A DNA stretch of 64,000 nucleotides from positions 1-64,000 of the forward strand of contig NZ_JAKQZG010000008.1 of the NCBI RefSeq assembly GCF_024359545.1, given 5' to 3'. Positions 54,127 to 63,368 of the stretch are shown here, piece by piece. How positions within the stretch are numbered: position 1 is the stretch's first letter; every line of letters begins with the position of its first letter. A model generated the notes under the pieces. That model saw nothing but the letters and a program-made list of their open reading frames with translations, was not told the origin of the DNA and did no database searches. A program made the position numbers and the translations under genes. The DNA comes from Jiella marina. GTDB lineage: Bacteria > Pseudomonadota > Alphaproteobacteria > Rhizobiales > Rhizobiaceae.

Positions 54127-54408
54127 TCAGTTCTTTTCCGCTTCGATCAGTTTGACCGTTTCCACCCGCAGGGTTAGCCCCTGCATGCATGTCGAGACGG
54201 CAGCGATCTCGCCGCTGACGCGCACTCGATGGCCCGTTGCCGAACGCAGTTTTTGGAGATCCCCGCCCATCAGGGAGAATTCCCGCCCGTCGGTCATCCG
54301 CACCCGCGGGCACTCCACGCCCTCAATCAGAACGCCTTCCCCGGACACTTCACCATTGTTGACGAGGATGGTCATCATTGCTGCCATGACGGTTGCGATC
54401 GCGGTCAT
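54127..54408 (-). CDS. Small exported DUF5818-like protein
   Basis: A 93-residue protein. A short hydrophobic N-terminus (MTAIATVMAAMMTILVNNGE) may be a signal peptide or anchor. The rest is a small beta domain: GVLIEGVECPRVRMTDGREF, SLMGGDLQKL, GHRVRVSGEIAAVSTCMQGL. The two cysteines and the DGR-S-L-G pattern resemble DUF5818 (OB-like) proteins of alphaproteobacteria, function unknown. It lies 119 bases upstream of the protease gene on the same strand and could be co-transcribed with it, although that gene has its own good ribosome-binding site. Confidence 0.65.
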   Translation of the reverse strand: MTAIATVMAAMMTILVNNGEVSGEGVLIEGVECPRVRMTDGREFSLMGGDLQKLRSATGHRVRVSGEIAAVSTCMQGLTLRVETVKLIEAEKN

Positions 54409-54571
54409 GATATTCCTTTGATCTTACCTAAAGTCAATGCAAAATCGAACCGAGCTATTGCATTCAAATTCAAATAGAATTTGCGAAAAATTGTCACAAG
54501 GAAGCCGCGGCGGCATCTGGTAGTATCGTTGGCCGGCGAGCATGTCACGCCCTCGCCCTCACGCCGATCAC

Positions 54572-56110
54572 CTATTCGGCAACGATCTTGTAGCGCTCGC
54601 CGCTCTTCACCGCGTCGTCGGGGCCGAGTTCGTTGAGGAGACGGAACATCGGCTCCTTGCGCTCGATGCCGACCATGCGACGGGACAGCGTGTCGGCCGT
54701 GTCGCCGGGGCGTGCGGTGACGATCCGGATGCGCAGGGGCTTCAGGGCCGCCTTGTCGGCCGGCGACAGCTGGTGGAAGGAGTTGGCCACCTCTTCGGCA
54801 ACCGTGCTCACATCCTTCGCCGCCTTGGCCGGGACCGCGGTCAGGAAGCGGTAGACCTGCCCACCGAGACGGATCACCGTGACGTCGAAGACGTATTCGC
54901 CGCCTTGCGCCCGGGCCGACACCGCCTCGAGGCCGGCGATGCGGCGCTCGCGGATGGTCGAGGGGATCAGGCCGCCGATCCAGCCGCTGTTGACGTAGTC
55001 GACGAGCCGGCGGTTCTGGGGCAGCGCGACCCCATCGAAGCGGATCGCCGTATCGCCCGGGCCCGTGGCCAGGACCGCTTCGGCGGTGTTGTCGAGGGTG
55101 AAGCGGTCGGGCACCGTGAAGGTGATGCCGAGGCCCGGATGCAGGAAGGTGCGCTCGCGCACATAGCCTTCCGAAGCCGAGTCGCCGAACAGCATGCCGT
55201 CGATGCCGTCGAGATAGCGGTCGCGGTCGGTCGCGCCCGTCCCGCGCGGGCCGAATTCCCTTGCATGTCGCTCGGCTAGATTGATGCGCTGGGGCGCGGA
55301 AGGGTGCGAGGCCAGGAAGTCGAGATTGGGATTGTCGGCCTGGAAGGCGGCGCGCAGATTCGCGTAGGCGTCCATCGCCTTCAGGAACCGGGAAGCCGCA
55401 AACGGATCGTAGCCCGCCCGGCCGATATGCTTGATGCCGAGGACGTCGGCCTGCAGTTCCTGCTGACGCGAGAACTGGGCAAGCGACAGCTTGCCCTTGG
55501 CGAGCGCGATCTGGCCGGCCGGCTCGCTTTCCAGAACTTCCGAGACCACCCGGCTGGCGAGTTCCGCCGCCTGTTCGCGCCGCTGGCGTTCTATGCCGTG
55601 ATTGGCGGTCACATGGCCCATTTCATGGCCGATCACCGCTGCGACTTCCGCCGAATCATTGGCGAGCGCCAAGAGGCCGCGGGTGATGTAGACATAGCCG
55701 CCGGGCAGGGCGAAGGCGTTGATGTTCGGCGAATTGAGAACGGTGATGCGATAGGCGCGGGTCGGATCGTCGGTCGCCGCAGCCAGCTTGCCGACGATGG
55801 TCGCCAGTGTTCGTTCGAGCTTGGGATCGGAATAGGCACCGCCATAGGCGGCCAGAATCTTCGGATGCTGGGTGCGGCCGATCACCGATTGCGGGTCGCC
55901 CGCCTGGGCGGTCTCGAAGGTGACCGGCCGGCGTGACGCGGCATAGCCGGTCTGGACGCTGCTGTCGGCGCCGGCGTCGGCGGTGAGCCCGTCGAGACCG
56001 GCTTCGATGGTCGTGCAGCCGCTGGCCACTAGCATCGCGCCGCCCGTCAGTGCGGCGAGTGCGGTCCGCCAGATCCCGATCCGTTTCCGGTCAAACGATG
56101 TTGCTGTCAT
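54572..56110 (-). CDS. M48-family metalloprotease lipoprotein (BepA/LoiP-like)
   Basis: A 512-residue periplasmic lipoprotein; the lipobox is MLVASGC at about residue 32. The peptidase domain has zinc motif HEMGH (H162, E163, H166) in VAAVIGHEMGHVTANHG and the third ligand in QELQADVLG. Residues 280-440 are a beta domain (GLGITFTVPDRFTLDNTAEA). The C-terminal 60 residues are LysM-like (IVTARPGDTADTLSRRMVGI), suggesting wall contact. Homologues help outer-membrane protein assembly and remove misfolded proteins. ATG 56110 has no clear Shine-Dalgarno visible. It stands apart from thiQ by 379 bases. Confidence 0.93.
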   Translation of the reverse strand: MTATSFDRKRIGIWRTALAALTGGAMLVASGCTTIEAGLDGLTADAGADSSVQTGYAASRRPVTFETAQAGDPQSVIGRTQHPKILAAYGGAYSDPKLERTLATIVGKLAAATDDPTRAYRITVLNSPNINAFALPGGYVYITRGLLALANDSAEVAAVIGHEMGHVTANHGIERQRREQAAELASRVVSEVLESEPAGQIALAKGKLSLAQFSRQQELQADVLGIKHIGRAGYDPFAASRFLKAMDAYANLRAAFQADNPNLDFLASHPSAPQRINLAERHAREFGPRGTGATDRDRYLDGIDGMLFGDSASEGYVRERTFLHPGLGITFTVPDRFTLDNTAEAVLATGPGDTAIRFDGVALPQNRRLVDYVNSGWIGGLIPSTIRERRIAGLEAVSARAQGGEYVFDVTVIRLGGQVYRFLTAVPAKAAKDVSTVAEEVANSFHQLSPADKAALKPLRIRIVTARPGDTADTLSRRMVGIERKEPMFRLLNELGPDDAVKSGERYKIVAE

Positions 56111-56489
56111 CGACGCGATCGACGCCCCCGTCCGTCCTCGCGGCGAATCGCTCGATGCGTCGCCGCGAATGCAACTATCGAATCGGCTTCGTCCGCGAAA
56201 GCATCGAACGGCAACACGGCCGGCAAAGTTTTTGCCTGCCGCAACGGTATCGAGCCGAATATCCGGATGGCCGCCCGTACAGGAGATGCCAAGACCCGGC
56301 TGCCGCCGCTGTTCGCCGAAGCGCGATGGATAAGAAATCCCCTCTATCCCTCATCATGACGGTTAGCAGAGAAATCCGCCGGAAATGCGTCACATCCGCC
56401 ACACGAATTGTTCATTCGACCCTATCGACCAAGCCGAACTCGCCCGCAATGAGCGGACCCATCATGGGCTGTCACGGCTTGCGTCGCAG
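56111..56489. other. Spacer between the M48 gene and thiQ
   Basis: 379 bases. Several short frames occur on both strands but none has family similarity, a ribosome-binding site or codon bias. Presumably it contains the M48 promoter and the end of the thi transcript; no clear hairpin was seen. Confidence 0.4.
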
Positions 56490-57266
56490 TCACACTCGAT
56501 CGGCTAAGCGATCGTCCGAACGCCCGATGCCGAGATAGCGGGCGACGCGTTCGTCGGTCCGTGCGGAGAGGATCTCCCGGGCCTCGCCGATCGCCGCCAC
56601 CGCGCCGTTTTCCAGATAGGCGACGCGATCGGCATGGGCGGCCGCGTCTTCCGGATGGTGGGTGACCATCACCACCGTCGCAGTCCGCCCCTGCCGGCGC
56701 CTCAGCGTGGCCAGAAGGGCCAGCATGTCCTGGCGCAGGGCCGGGCCGAGGGCGGCGAAGGGTTCGTCGAGGAGGATCAGCGGGCGATCCCGCACGAAGG
56801 CCCGCGCGAGGGCGACACGCTGGCGCTCGCCGCCGGACATTTGCGAGGGCAGGCGGTTGCCGTAACCCGCAAGGCCGACGTCGGAAAGCGCTTGTTCCAC
56901 GGCTTCCCGCTGGGCTGGGCTCACCCGGAGACGCGGCGCGATGCCGAGCGCGACGTTGCGGAAGGCGGTGAGATGGGAGAAGAGGTTGTTTTCCTGAAAC
57001 ACCATGGAAAGCGGCCGCTCGGCCGGTGCGAGCGAGGCAACATCGCGCCCGAACATGCGGATTTCGCCGGACGTCGGCTCCAGGAAGCCGGCGGCCAGAT
57101 CGAGGAGGGTGGACTTTCCCGCCCCGCTCGGCCCGATCACCGCGAGCCATTCCCCAGCGGTGACGCTGAGGTCGAAGCGCATTTCCGCTTCGCCATAGGA
57201 ATAGGTGAGGTCGACGCATTCCAGCGCGGGTCCCGTGGTCTCCTCTGTGCCGCTGGCAGACGTCAT
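56490..57266 (-). CDS. thiQ: Thiamine ABC transporter ATP-binding protein
   Basis: A 258-residue ATPase of the thiamine/TPP importer. Walker A is GPSGAGKST in WLAVIGPSGAGKSTLLDLAAG, the Q-loop is VFQENNLFSHLT, the signature MSGGERQRVALARAF, Walker B LILLDEPFAALGP, and the switch His lies in VMVTHHPEDA. Its ATG overlaps the thiP stop codon by four bases. The same frame stays open upstream inside thiP, but that part is a shadow. Together with thiB, thiP and the upstream riboswitch, the substrate assignment is strong. Confidence 0.95.
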   Translation of the reverse strand: MTSASGTEETTGPALECVDLTYSYGEAEMRFDLSVTAGEWLAVIGPSGAGKSTLLDLAAGFLEPTSGEIRMFGRDVASLAPAERPLSMVFQENNLFSHLTAFRNVALGIAPRLRVSPAQREAVEQALSDVGLAGYGNRLPSQMSGGERQRVALARAFVRDRPLILLDEPFAALGPALRQDMLALLATLRRRQGRTATVVMVTHHPEDAAAHADRVAYLENGAVAAIGEAREILSARTDERVARYLGIGRSDDRLADRV

Positions 57267-58882
57267 GCGTGCTCCCCGGGGCGCGTCGACAGGCCGCGTT
57301 CCACCACCGTCATCAGGACGAGGGCGATCAGGCCGAGAAAAAGAGCGAGACCGGCCGCGTCCTCGGTGCGGTAGCTGCCCATGCGCTGGAGGAGGAGATA
57401 GGGCAGGGTCATGAAGTCGCTCGAACCGAACAGGGCGATCGCGCCGAGATCGCCAAAGGAAAGGGCGAGGGCGAAGGCAAAGGCCAGCGCGAGGGGCGTG
57501 CGCATGGCCGGCCAGTCGATCAGGGCGAAGCGCGCCGGGCCGGCGAGGCCGAGGCTTTCGGAAAGCCGACCCGTGCGGGCGCTTGTTTCCGCGAGCGCCG
57601 GCCCGACGATCCTGACCACGAAAGGCATCGCCATCACCGCATTGGTGCCCACCACCACATAGGGCGCGACGGCGAGCACATTGGTGACCTGTCGCAGGAC
57701 CAGGAACCAGCCGGCACCGACGATCACCGGCGAGACGACGAGGACGAGGCTCGCTGTCGTCTCGAAGCTCGACCGCAAGACGCGGCGCGGCCGGTTGGAG
57801 GCGTGCCGCAGCGCCTCGATGGCCAGAAGCACGGCCGTTGACAGGACCAGAGAGAGGCAGGCGGCGCCCAGTGCCACGACGAGGCTCGTCAGGGCGGCCT
57901 GCAGGACGACACCCTCGGTGGCGAGCTTTGGCAGGTCTGCGGCGAGACCGGAGACGAGGATCGCGATAAAGGGCGCGAGGACGAAGCCGACGCCAATGAC
58001 GACCAGAGCAATGTCGGTCCACCGGCGCACGGGGTTTGCCCGGTCGAAACGCTTTGCCTCCGCCCCGAGGCCGAAGCCACCGGTCGGGTCGCGCCCGAGC
58101 CTGAGCGCCGCGAGCAGCACGAGGGTGGTCAGCGCGATCTGGATCAGCGACAGGCCGACCGCCCGGCCAGGATCGAAATCGTAGCGCAGCGCCTGATAGA
58201 CCGCGACTTCGAGCGTCGTCGCACCCGGGCCTCCACCGAGCACGAGGACGATGGTGAAACTCGTGATGCACAACATGAAGATCAGCGCCGCGGCGCCGGG
58301 CAGCGCCGTGCGCACCGCCGGCCATTCGACGAGGCGGAAGACGGCGAGGGGGAAAAGACCGAGCTGCCCGGCGAGCTTCCAGCTTTCGGCCGGTACCCTG
58401 TCGAGGGCGGCTAGGATCAGCCGTGCCGCCAGCGGCATGTTGAAGAAGACATGGGCGATCAGGATGCCGTTGAGACCGTAGACTTCGAGCCGCGGCAGCC
58501 CGAGTGCCGCAAGCCCCTGCGACAGGACGCCGTTCCGCCCCCAGATCGTGATCACCGCCAGGGCGCCGACCAGCACCGGCAGCGCCTGTGGCAAGAGAAA
58601 CAGCCGCAGGATCAAGCGTTTGCCAGGAAAACGGGACCGATGAAGCGCCAACGCGAAGGGGATGGCGAGGAGGATCGAGAGGAGGGTGGAAAGGCCCGCC
58701 TGGAGTAGCGTGAAACCGAACACCGACTGGAGATAGGGATCGGCGAAAAGGGCTGCGAAGTCCGGTGCTGCATTGGTCGTCGCGAGCAGGACGACGAATC
58801 CGCCGGCAAGATAGGCGATGACGAGAGCCGCGGCCGTAAAGCCCCCGGCGATCCGGATGCGGCGGTCCGTTCTCGGGGTCAT
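57263..58882 (-). CDS. thiP: Thiamine ABC transporter permease
   Basis: A 539-residue inner-membrane protein made of two fused permease halves, as is usual for ThiP, with about 12 hydrophobic helices. Each half carries a BPD_transp_1 coupling loop: ESWKLAGQLGLFPLAVFRLV (first) and RLSESLGLAGPARFALIDWP (second). It is separated from thiB upstream by a repeat-bearing spacer of about 340 bases but keeps the operon order thiB-thiP-thiQ. ATG 58882. Confidence 0.95.
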   Translation of the reverse strand: MTPRTDRRIRIAGGFTAAALVIAYLAGGFVVLLATTNAAPDFAALFADPYLQSVFGFTLLQAGLSTLLSILLAIPFALALHRSRFPGKRLILRLFLLPQALPVLVGALAVITIWGRNGVLSQGLAALGLPRLEVYGLNGILIAHVFFNMPLAARLILAALDRVPAESWKLAGQLGLFPLAVFRLVEWPAVRTALPGAAALIFMLCITSFTIVLVLGGGPGATTLEVAVYQALRYDFDPGRAVGLSLIQIALTTLVLLAALRLGRDPTGGFGLGAEAKRFDRANPVRRWTDIALVVIGVGFVLAPFIAILVSGLAADLPKLATEGVVLQAALTSLVVALGAACLSLVLSTAVLLAIEALRHASNRPRRVLRSSFETTASLVLVVSPVIVGAGWFLVLRQVTNVLAVAPYVVVGTNAVMAMPFVVRIVGPALAETSARTGRLSESLGLAGPARFALIDWPAMRTPLALAFAFALALSFGDLGAIALFGSSDFMTLPYLLLQRMGSYRTEDAAGLALFLGLIALVLMTVVERGLSTRPGEHA

Positions 58883-59225
58883 GCGGTGTTGCGGGCTTTG
58901 ATGCCGCGTGTCAGTCCGAGTGGGACGTGTGAGACTCTATAGGCAAGTCGAATTCGTTCGACTGCGCGTGCGTCAGCTTCCGTCCCCTGAAGGTACCTGC
59001 CTGCGATCACCCCCCTCCGTCGGCTACGCCGACATCTCCTCCTCAAGGGGGGAGAGTGGTGGGAGCCAAGGTCGATGTCAGCCGTTCTCCCGCCTTGCGG
59101 GGGAGATGCCGGCAGGCAGAGAGGGGTATACGGACACAGCCGCAGAAGAATCTGTCTCGGCATATGCCTCCCGGCCTTTGCCCGTCCGGCTTCAAGCCCG
59201 ACTGCAGCGGCCTCCGCTCTCACCG
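58883..59225. other. Spacer between thiB and thiP
   Basis: Unusually long for an operon junction. Half of it is the RIME-like repeat at 59010-59130; the remainder shows no gene. Confidence 0.5.
59010..59130. repeat. RIME-like inverted intergenic repeat inside the thi operon
   Basis: An arm of about 45 bases starting CCCCCCTCCGTCGGCTACGC (59010 onward, running through CATCTCCTCCTCAAGGGGGG) has a related arm in reverse at 59085-59126 (reverse complement CCCCTCTCTGCCTGCCGGCA, then TCTCCCCCGCAAGGCGGGAG). The arms share the core C-CATCTCC-CC-CAAGG-GGGAG and can form a large stem. CCCCTCTG-type arms facing each other are typical of RIME elements in Rhizobiales. Confidence 0.75.
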
Positions 59226-60293
59226 TCACCGCGCGCCGACGGCCTCCAGCCATTCCTGCGTCCAGGCACGGCGGTTTTCGGCGACCGTCTCGGGATCGAT
59301 CAGGAGCGGCTTGTCCACCGTGACAAGGTTCGAAAATGCGTCCGGCAGCTTCACCTCGGGCAGGACCGGCAGCGTCCAGTTGGTGGTCGGCAGGATCGCC
59401 TGCGCCTCCTCGCTCACCAGGAACTCCAGGAAGGCACGGGCGAGTTCCGGCTCGTCGGCGGTGGTGAGCAGGCCGGCCACCTCGATCTGCAGGTAATGGC
59501 CCTCCTCGAAGGCGGCGGCCTTGTAGCGCTCGCTGCCTTCCTCGATCGCGTGATAGGCGGGCGAGGTCGTGTAGGAGAGGACGATCGGCACCTCGCCCTT
59601 GGTGAACAGGCCATAGGCCTCGCTCCAGCCTGGCGTGACCGTCAGGATGCGCGGCTGCAGCTCCTGCCACTTCGCGGCGGCCTCATCGCCATAGATCTCC
59701 TTCATCCAGAGCAGAAAGCCGAGCCCCGGCGTCGAGGTGCGCGGGTCTTCGATGACGATCTTTTGTTCCGGGTCGCCGGCGATCAGGTCGGCAAGGCTTT
59801 TGGGCGGATTGTCGATCACCTCGGTGTCGTAGACGAAGGCGAGATAGGCGTAGTCATAGGGCACGAAAACCGGGTCGGAAAAGCCAGTTGGGATCTCGAT
59901 CCCGGAAAGATCGGCCTTCGACTCCGCGAACATGCCCGTCGCCTTGGCTTCGGGGATGAGATCGCTGGTGAGGCCGAGCGCGATGTCGGCCTCGGTCGAG
60001 GGGCCCTCCAGCTTCAGCCGGTTGAGGATCGAGACGCCGTCTTCCAGCCCGACGAATTCGAGATCGCAGCCGCACTGGGCTTCGAACGCTTCCTCGAGCT
60101 TCGGGCCGGGGCCCCAGTCGGCGGAAAAGCTGTCATAGGTGTAGACCGTGAGGACCGGGTCGTTTGCCTCCTCCTGCGCCTGTGCCGCCTGCGGTAAGGC
60201 TGCCAGAAGGGCGAAGGCGCTCAGCGTCGAAGCCAGGCGAAGGGGGCGCCTAGTCCAGAGGCGATTGTCGGATGAAGGCGTGGCATGCAGCAT
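59226..60293 (-). CDS. thiB: Thiamine-binding periplasmic protein
   Basis: A 355-residue solute-binding protein with a signal peptide (LRLASTLSAFALLAALPQAA, cut near AQA|QEE). The mature part begins VLTVYTYDSFSADWGPGPKL, as in TbpA/ThiB, and includes GCDLEFVGLEDGVSILNRLK, VPYDYAYLAFVYDTE, VIEDPRTSTPGLGFLLWMKE and PIVLSYTTSPAYH. The ATG at 60293 is used because an earlier in-frame start (60350) would lie almost in the riboswitch. First gene of the thiBPQ operon and controlled by the TPP riboswitch 70 bases upstream. Confidence 0.95.
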   Translation of the reverse strand: MLHATPSSDNRLWTRRPLRLASTLSAFALLAALPQAAQAQEEANDPVLTVYTYDSFSADWGPGPKLEEAFEAQCGCDLEFVGLEDGVSILNRLKLEGPSTEADIALGLTSDLIPEAKATGMFAESKADLSGIEIPTGFSDPVFVPYDYAYLAFVYDTEVIDNPPKSLADLIAGDPEQKIVIEDPRTSTPGLGFLLWMKEIYGDEAAAKWQELQPRILTVTPGWSEAYGLFTKGEVPIVLSYTTSPAYHAIEEGSERYKAAAFEEGHYLQIEVAGLLTTADEPELARAFLEFLVSEEAQAILPTTNWTLPVLPEVKLPDAFSNLVTVDKPLLIDPETVAENRRAWTQEWLEAVGAR

Positions 60294-60362
60294 GGCGTTC
60301 GGCTTTCTTCGCGCCGACGGCGAAGATGCAAGCGTCACGAGCCCTGTCATGAACGCGCCCGC

Positions 60363-60443
60363 AATCCCTCCGCCGGCATGATCCGGATCAGGTTCGACGG
60401 GTTGGCTCTTCGCCTCTCAGCCAGTTTCAGGCACCCCGTGTGA
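60363..60443 (-). promoter_or_regulatory. TPP (THI-box) riboswitch of the thiBPQ operon
   Basis: On the minus strand: ACACGGGGTGCC, then GCTGAGAGGC (the CUGAGA core), then AACCCGTCGAACCTGATCCG, GATCATGCCGGCG and GGAGGGA. These are the conserved thi-box elements in the right order. Binding of thiamine pyrophosphate should switch off thiBPQ expression, here probably by sequestering the ribosome-binding site since no run of U is evident. Confidence 0.96.
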
Positions 60444-60559
60444 GCTTTGCGGGAAAGGTAACTGCCGGGATTGCGATTGCAAGGGGCGATCAAAGCTTTG
60501 ACCGGAAGGCGAAACCGACAGGGCTTCCTTCTGGCGCGAACAACAGGAATATTCACGCT

Positions 60560-60751
60560 ATGACGGAGCTCTTGGAACACGCCATCGAGCGCATACGCGC
60601 ATTGCCGCCTGAGATTTAGGACGACTTTGCCCGCGTCCTTTTGCAGCTCGCAGGCAAGGGCGAGGCTGTCTACCAGCTCTCGCCCGAGGAAGAGGCGAGC
60701 TCGCGACGGACGAGCAGATCGCGGCTGTCTTCTCGAAAGACGGCTGGATGA
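60560..60751 (+). pseudogene. Decayed antitoxin-like gene (RelB/addiction-module type)
   Basis: Translation from the ATG at 60560 gives MTELLEHAIERIRALPPEI, then a TAG at 60617-60619 where relatives have Gln. It continues DDFARVLLQLAGKGEAVYQL and SPEEEA, after which the conserved end continues in another frame (ELATDEQIAAVFSKDGW). This is the outline of the small antitoxins common in rhizobial toxin-antitoxin pairs (LPPE-QDE-A, VYQLSPEEEA, TDEEV-A). One nonsense codon and one frameshift make it non-functional. No toxin gene is visible beside it. Confidence 0.75.
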
Positions 60752-60764
60752 CGCGGTCTCCCTC

Positions 60765-62582
60765 CTAGAACACGCTCGCGCCATGCTCCGCATCGCCCAC
60801 CGCCAGGCGGAAGGGGGCGAAGAGTTCGCGCCCCAAGCCGAACTCGTTGTGCGACAGGTCGGGCGAGGCTGGCGTGCGCGCCTTGAGCGTCGCGTCATCG
60901 ACGAGCACTTCCAGGGTTCCTGTCTCGCCGTCGAGACGGATCATGTCGCCTTCCTCGATCAGCGCAATGGTGCCGCCATTCTTCGCCTCAGGCGTCACAT
61001 GGATCGCCGCAGGCACCTTGCCGGAGGCCCCCGACATTCGCCCGTCGGTCACGAGCGCGACCTTGTGGCCGCGATCCTGCAACACGCCGAGAAGCGGCGT
61101 CAGCTTGTGAAGTTCCGGCATGCCGTTGGATTTCGGGCCCTGGAAGCGCACGACGGCGATGAAATCCTGGTCGAGTTCGCCGGCGTCGAAGGCGACCTTG
61201 AGTTCGTTCTGATCGTGGAAGATCTTGGCAGGCGCCTCCACCACCCGGCGCTCGGGCTTCACGGCCGAGACCTTGATCACCGCCTTGCCGAGATTGCCCT
61301 TCAGCATTCTGAGGCCGCCATTCGAGGAGAAGGGCTTGTCGCCGGTGGTGAGCACCTTCGGATCGCCGCTCTCGCGCGGCGCGTCGTGACGGACCACCTG
61401 CTCGCCATCGGCCGACAGCTTCGCCTCGACGGCATAGGCCCTGAGGCCGCGGCCCCAGGCGGTGCGCACGTCTTCATGCAACAGACCGCGGTCGAGAAGC
61501 TCGCGGATCAAAAAGCCCATGCCGCCCGCGGCCTGGAAATGGTTCACGTCGGCCAGCCCGTTCGGATAGACGCGGGCGAGCAGCGGCGTGATGTCGGAGA
61601 GATCCGAGATATCCTGCCAGGTGAGCTGGATGCCTGCGGCAGCTGCCATCGCGACCAGATGCATGGTGTGGTTGGTCGAGCCGCCGGTGGCGTGCAGGCC
61701 GACGACGCCGTTGACCACCGCGCGCTCGTCCACGACCAGGCCGGCAGGGGTGTATTCGTTGCCCAGCGCGGTGATCGAGAGCGCGCGCTTGGCGGCTTCC
61801 TTGGTCAGCGCATCGCGCAAGGGCGTGTTGGGGTTGATGAAGGAGGAGCCCGGCGTGTGGAGGCCCATGATCTCCATCAGCATCTGGTTGGAATTGGCCG
61901 TGCCGTAGAAGGTGCAGGTGCCCGGGCCGTGATAGGAGGCGGATTCGGCCTTCAGAAGCTCGTCGCGGCCGATCTTGCCCTCGGCATAGAGCTGGCGGAT
62001 GCGGCTTTTCTCGTCGTTGGGCAGTCCGGAGGTCATCGGCCCGGCCGGCACGAAGATCGCCGGCAGATGGCCGAAGGTGAGCGCCGCGATGGTGAGGCCC
62101 GGCACGATCTTGTCGCAGACGCCGAGATAGACGGCGGCGTCGAACATGTCGTGGGAGAGGCCGACCGCCGTCGCCATGGCGATGACGTCGCGGGAGAATA
62201 GCGACATCTCCATGCCGGTCTGGCCCTGGGTGACGCCGTCGCACATGGCCGGAACGCCCGAGGCCACCTGCGCCGTGCCGCCGACTTCGCGGGCTGCGTC
62301 CCGGATCAGTTCGGGAAAGCGCTCGAAAGGCTGATGCGCCGAGAGCATGTCGTTATAGGCTGTGATGATGCCGAGATTGGGCGTCTGGTCGCCCATCAGC
62401 CGATCCTTGTCGACCGGGCCGCAGGCGGCGAAGCCGTGGGCGAGGTTGCCGCATGTCAGCGTCGAGCGCTTCGGCCCCTCCGCGCCCTTGGCGCGGATGC
62501 GGGCGAGATAAGGCTCGCGCGTCGGCGCAGAGCGCTCACGGATGCGGTCGGTGATCTCTTCGATGCGGCGATCAGCGGTCAT
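60765..62582 (-). CDS. edd: Phosphogluconate dehydratase
   Basis: A 605-residue Fe-S dehydratase of the IlvD/Edd family that converts 6-phosphogluconate to 2-keto-3-deoxy-6-phosphogluconate, the first specific step of the Entner-Doudoroff pathway. Family segments are [92 protein letters not shown] and [19 protein letters not shown]. The cysteines in CDGVTQG, GVCDK and TCTFYGT are the expected cluster ligands. ATG 62582 follows GAAGGGA. It follows pgl by 32 bases and closes the zwf-pgl-edd operon. eda is not in the window. Confidence 0.97.
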   Translation of the reverse strand: MTADRRIEEITDRIRERSAPTREPYLARIRAKGAEGPKRSTLTCGNLAHGFAACGPVDKDRLMGDQTPNLGIITAYNDMLSAHQPFERFPELIRDAAREVGGTAQVASGVPAMCDGVTQGQTGMEMSLFSRDVIAMATAVGLSHDMFDAAVYLGVCDKIVPGLTIAALTFGHLPAIFVPAGPMTSGLPNDEKSRIRQLYAEGKIGRDELLKAESASYHGPGTCTFYGTANSNQMLMEIMGLHTPGSSFINPNTPLRDALTKEAAKRALSITALGNEYTPAGLVVDERAVVNGVVGLHATGGSTNHTMHLVAMAAAAGIQLTWQDISDLSDITPLLARVYPNGLADVNHFQAAGGMGFLIRELLDRGLLHEDVRTAWGRGLRAYAVEAKLSADGEQVVRHDAPRESGDPKVLTTGDKPFSSNGGLRMLKGNLGKAVIKVSAVKPERRVVEAPAKIFHDQNELKVAFDAGELDQDFIAVVRFQGPKSNGMPELHKLTPLLGVLQDRGHKVALVTDGRMSGASGKVPAAIHVTPEAKNGGTIALIEEGDMIRLDGETGTLEVLVDDATLKARTPASPDLSHNEFGLGRELFAPFRLAVGDAEHGASVF

Positions 62583-62614
62583 GCTTCGATCCCTTCATGG
62601 GAAGTAGCGGGGGC

Positions 62615-63319
62615 CTAGGGCGCCCAGAAGATGTTCAGCGGCTCTTGGCGGGTTGCACGCAGGACGGCGCGGACCGGCATGTCCTCGACCGGACCCTCGG
62701 CGCTCGCCGCCTCATAGGTACTGAGCTTGTCCTCGCCTTCGATATGGAGTGCCAGCAGCCGCGCGTCCACGATCATCGGCAGGGTGAGCGTCACGCGGGG
62801 CTCGGGTGACGTCTCCGGGCGCACGATGCCGACGGGGGCGTGCGGATCGCGGGTCAGACAGTCCCCAAGGCCCGGCGCGTTCGGAAACCAGGAAGCCGTG
62901 TGGCCATCGGTCCCCATGCCAAGAATGACGGCATCGAAACGGCGACCGAGACGCTGGAAGCGATCGGTCAACTCGTCGAAGACCTCCTCCGGCTCGTCGC
63001 TTCCCATGTAAAAGGGTTCGAAATGCGCCGCTGCTGCGGGGCCTTGCAGCAAGTGGCGGCGCAGGAGACCGGCATTGGAGCGCTCGTGCTCTTCCGGCAC
63101 CCAGCGCTCATCCACGAGAACGACAGTCACGTCCGCCCAGTCGATCTCGGCCTTCGACAGCCGTTCGAAGAAGCGCTTCGGCGTCGAGCCGCCGGAAACC
63201 GCCAGGGTCGCGACGCCGCGTGTGGCGATCGCCCCCGCCAGCACGGCCGCGACGCCTGCGGCCAGAGCTTCGGCGAGCGCCTCGCGGCTCTCGTAGCGAT
63301 GAAGAACAGGTTCCGCCAT
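62615..63319 (-). CDS. pgl: 6-phosphogluconolactonase
   Basis: A 234-residue cytoplasmic hydrolase that opens 6-phosphogluconolactone to 6-phosphogluconate. Motifs are LAVSGGSTPKRFFERL, VVLVDERWVPEEHERSNAGL, LGMGTDGHTASWFPNAPGL with the catalytic His, and RVTLTLPMIVDARLLALHIE. It sits between zwf (49 bases upstream) and edd. Length is normal for the DevB type. Confidence 0.96.
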   Translation of the reverse strand: MAEPVLHRYESREALAEALAAGVAAVLAGAIATRGVATLAVSGGSTPKRFFERLSKAEIDWADVTVVLVDERWVPEEHERSNAGLLRRHLLQGPAAAAHFEPFYMGSDEPEEVFDELTDRFQRLGRRFDAVILGMGTDGHTASWFPNAPGLGDCLTRDPHAPVGIVRPETSPEPRVTLTLPMIVDARLLALHIEGEDKLSTYEAASAEGPVEDMPVRAVLRATRQEPLNIFWAP

Positions 63320-63368
63320 GGGGCCTCGCTTCGTCTCTTGCCGCTCGCCGGGCGGCCCTTCGCAACGA

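Noticed and set aside
57263-58325. Extended open frame upstream of thiQ suggesting a fusion protein
   Set aside because: It lies inside thiP in another frame and has no membrane or ATPase motifs. The true thiQ start overlaps the thiP stop codon.
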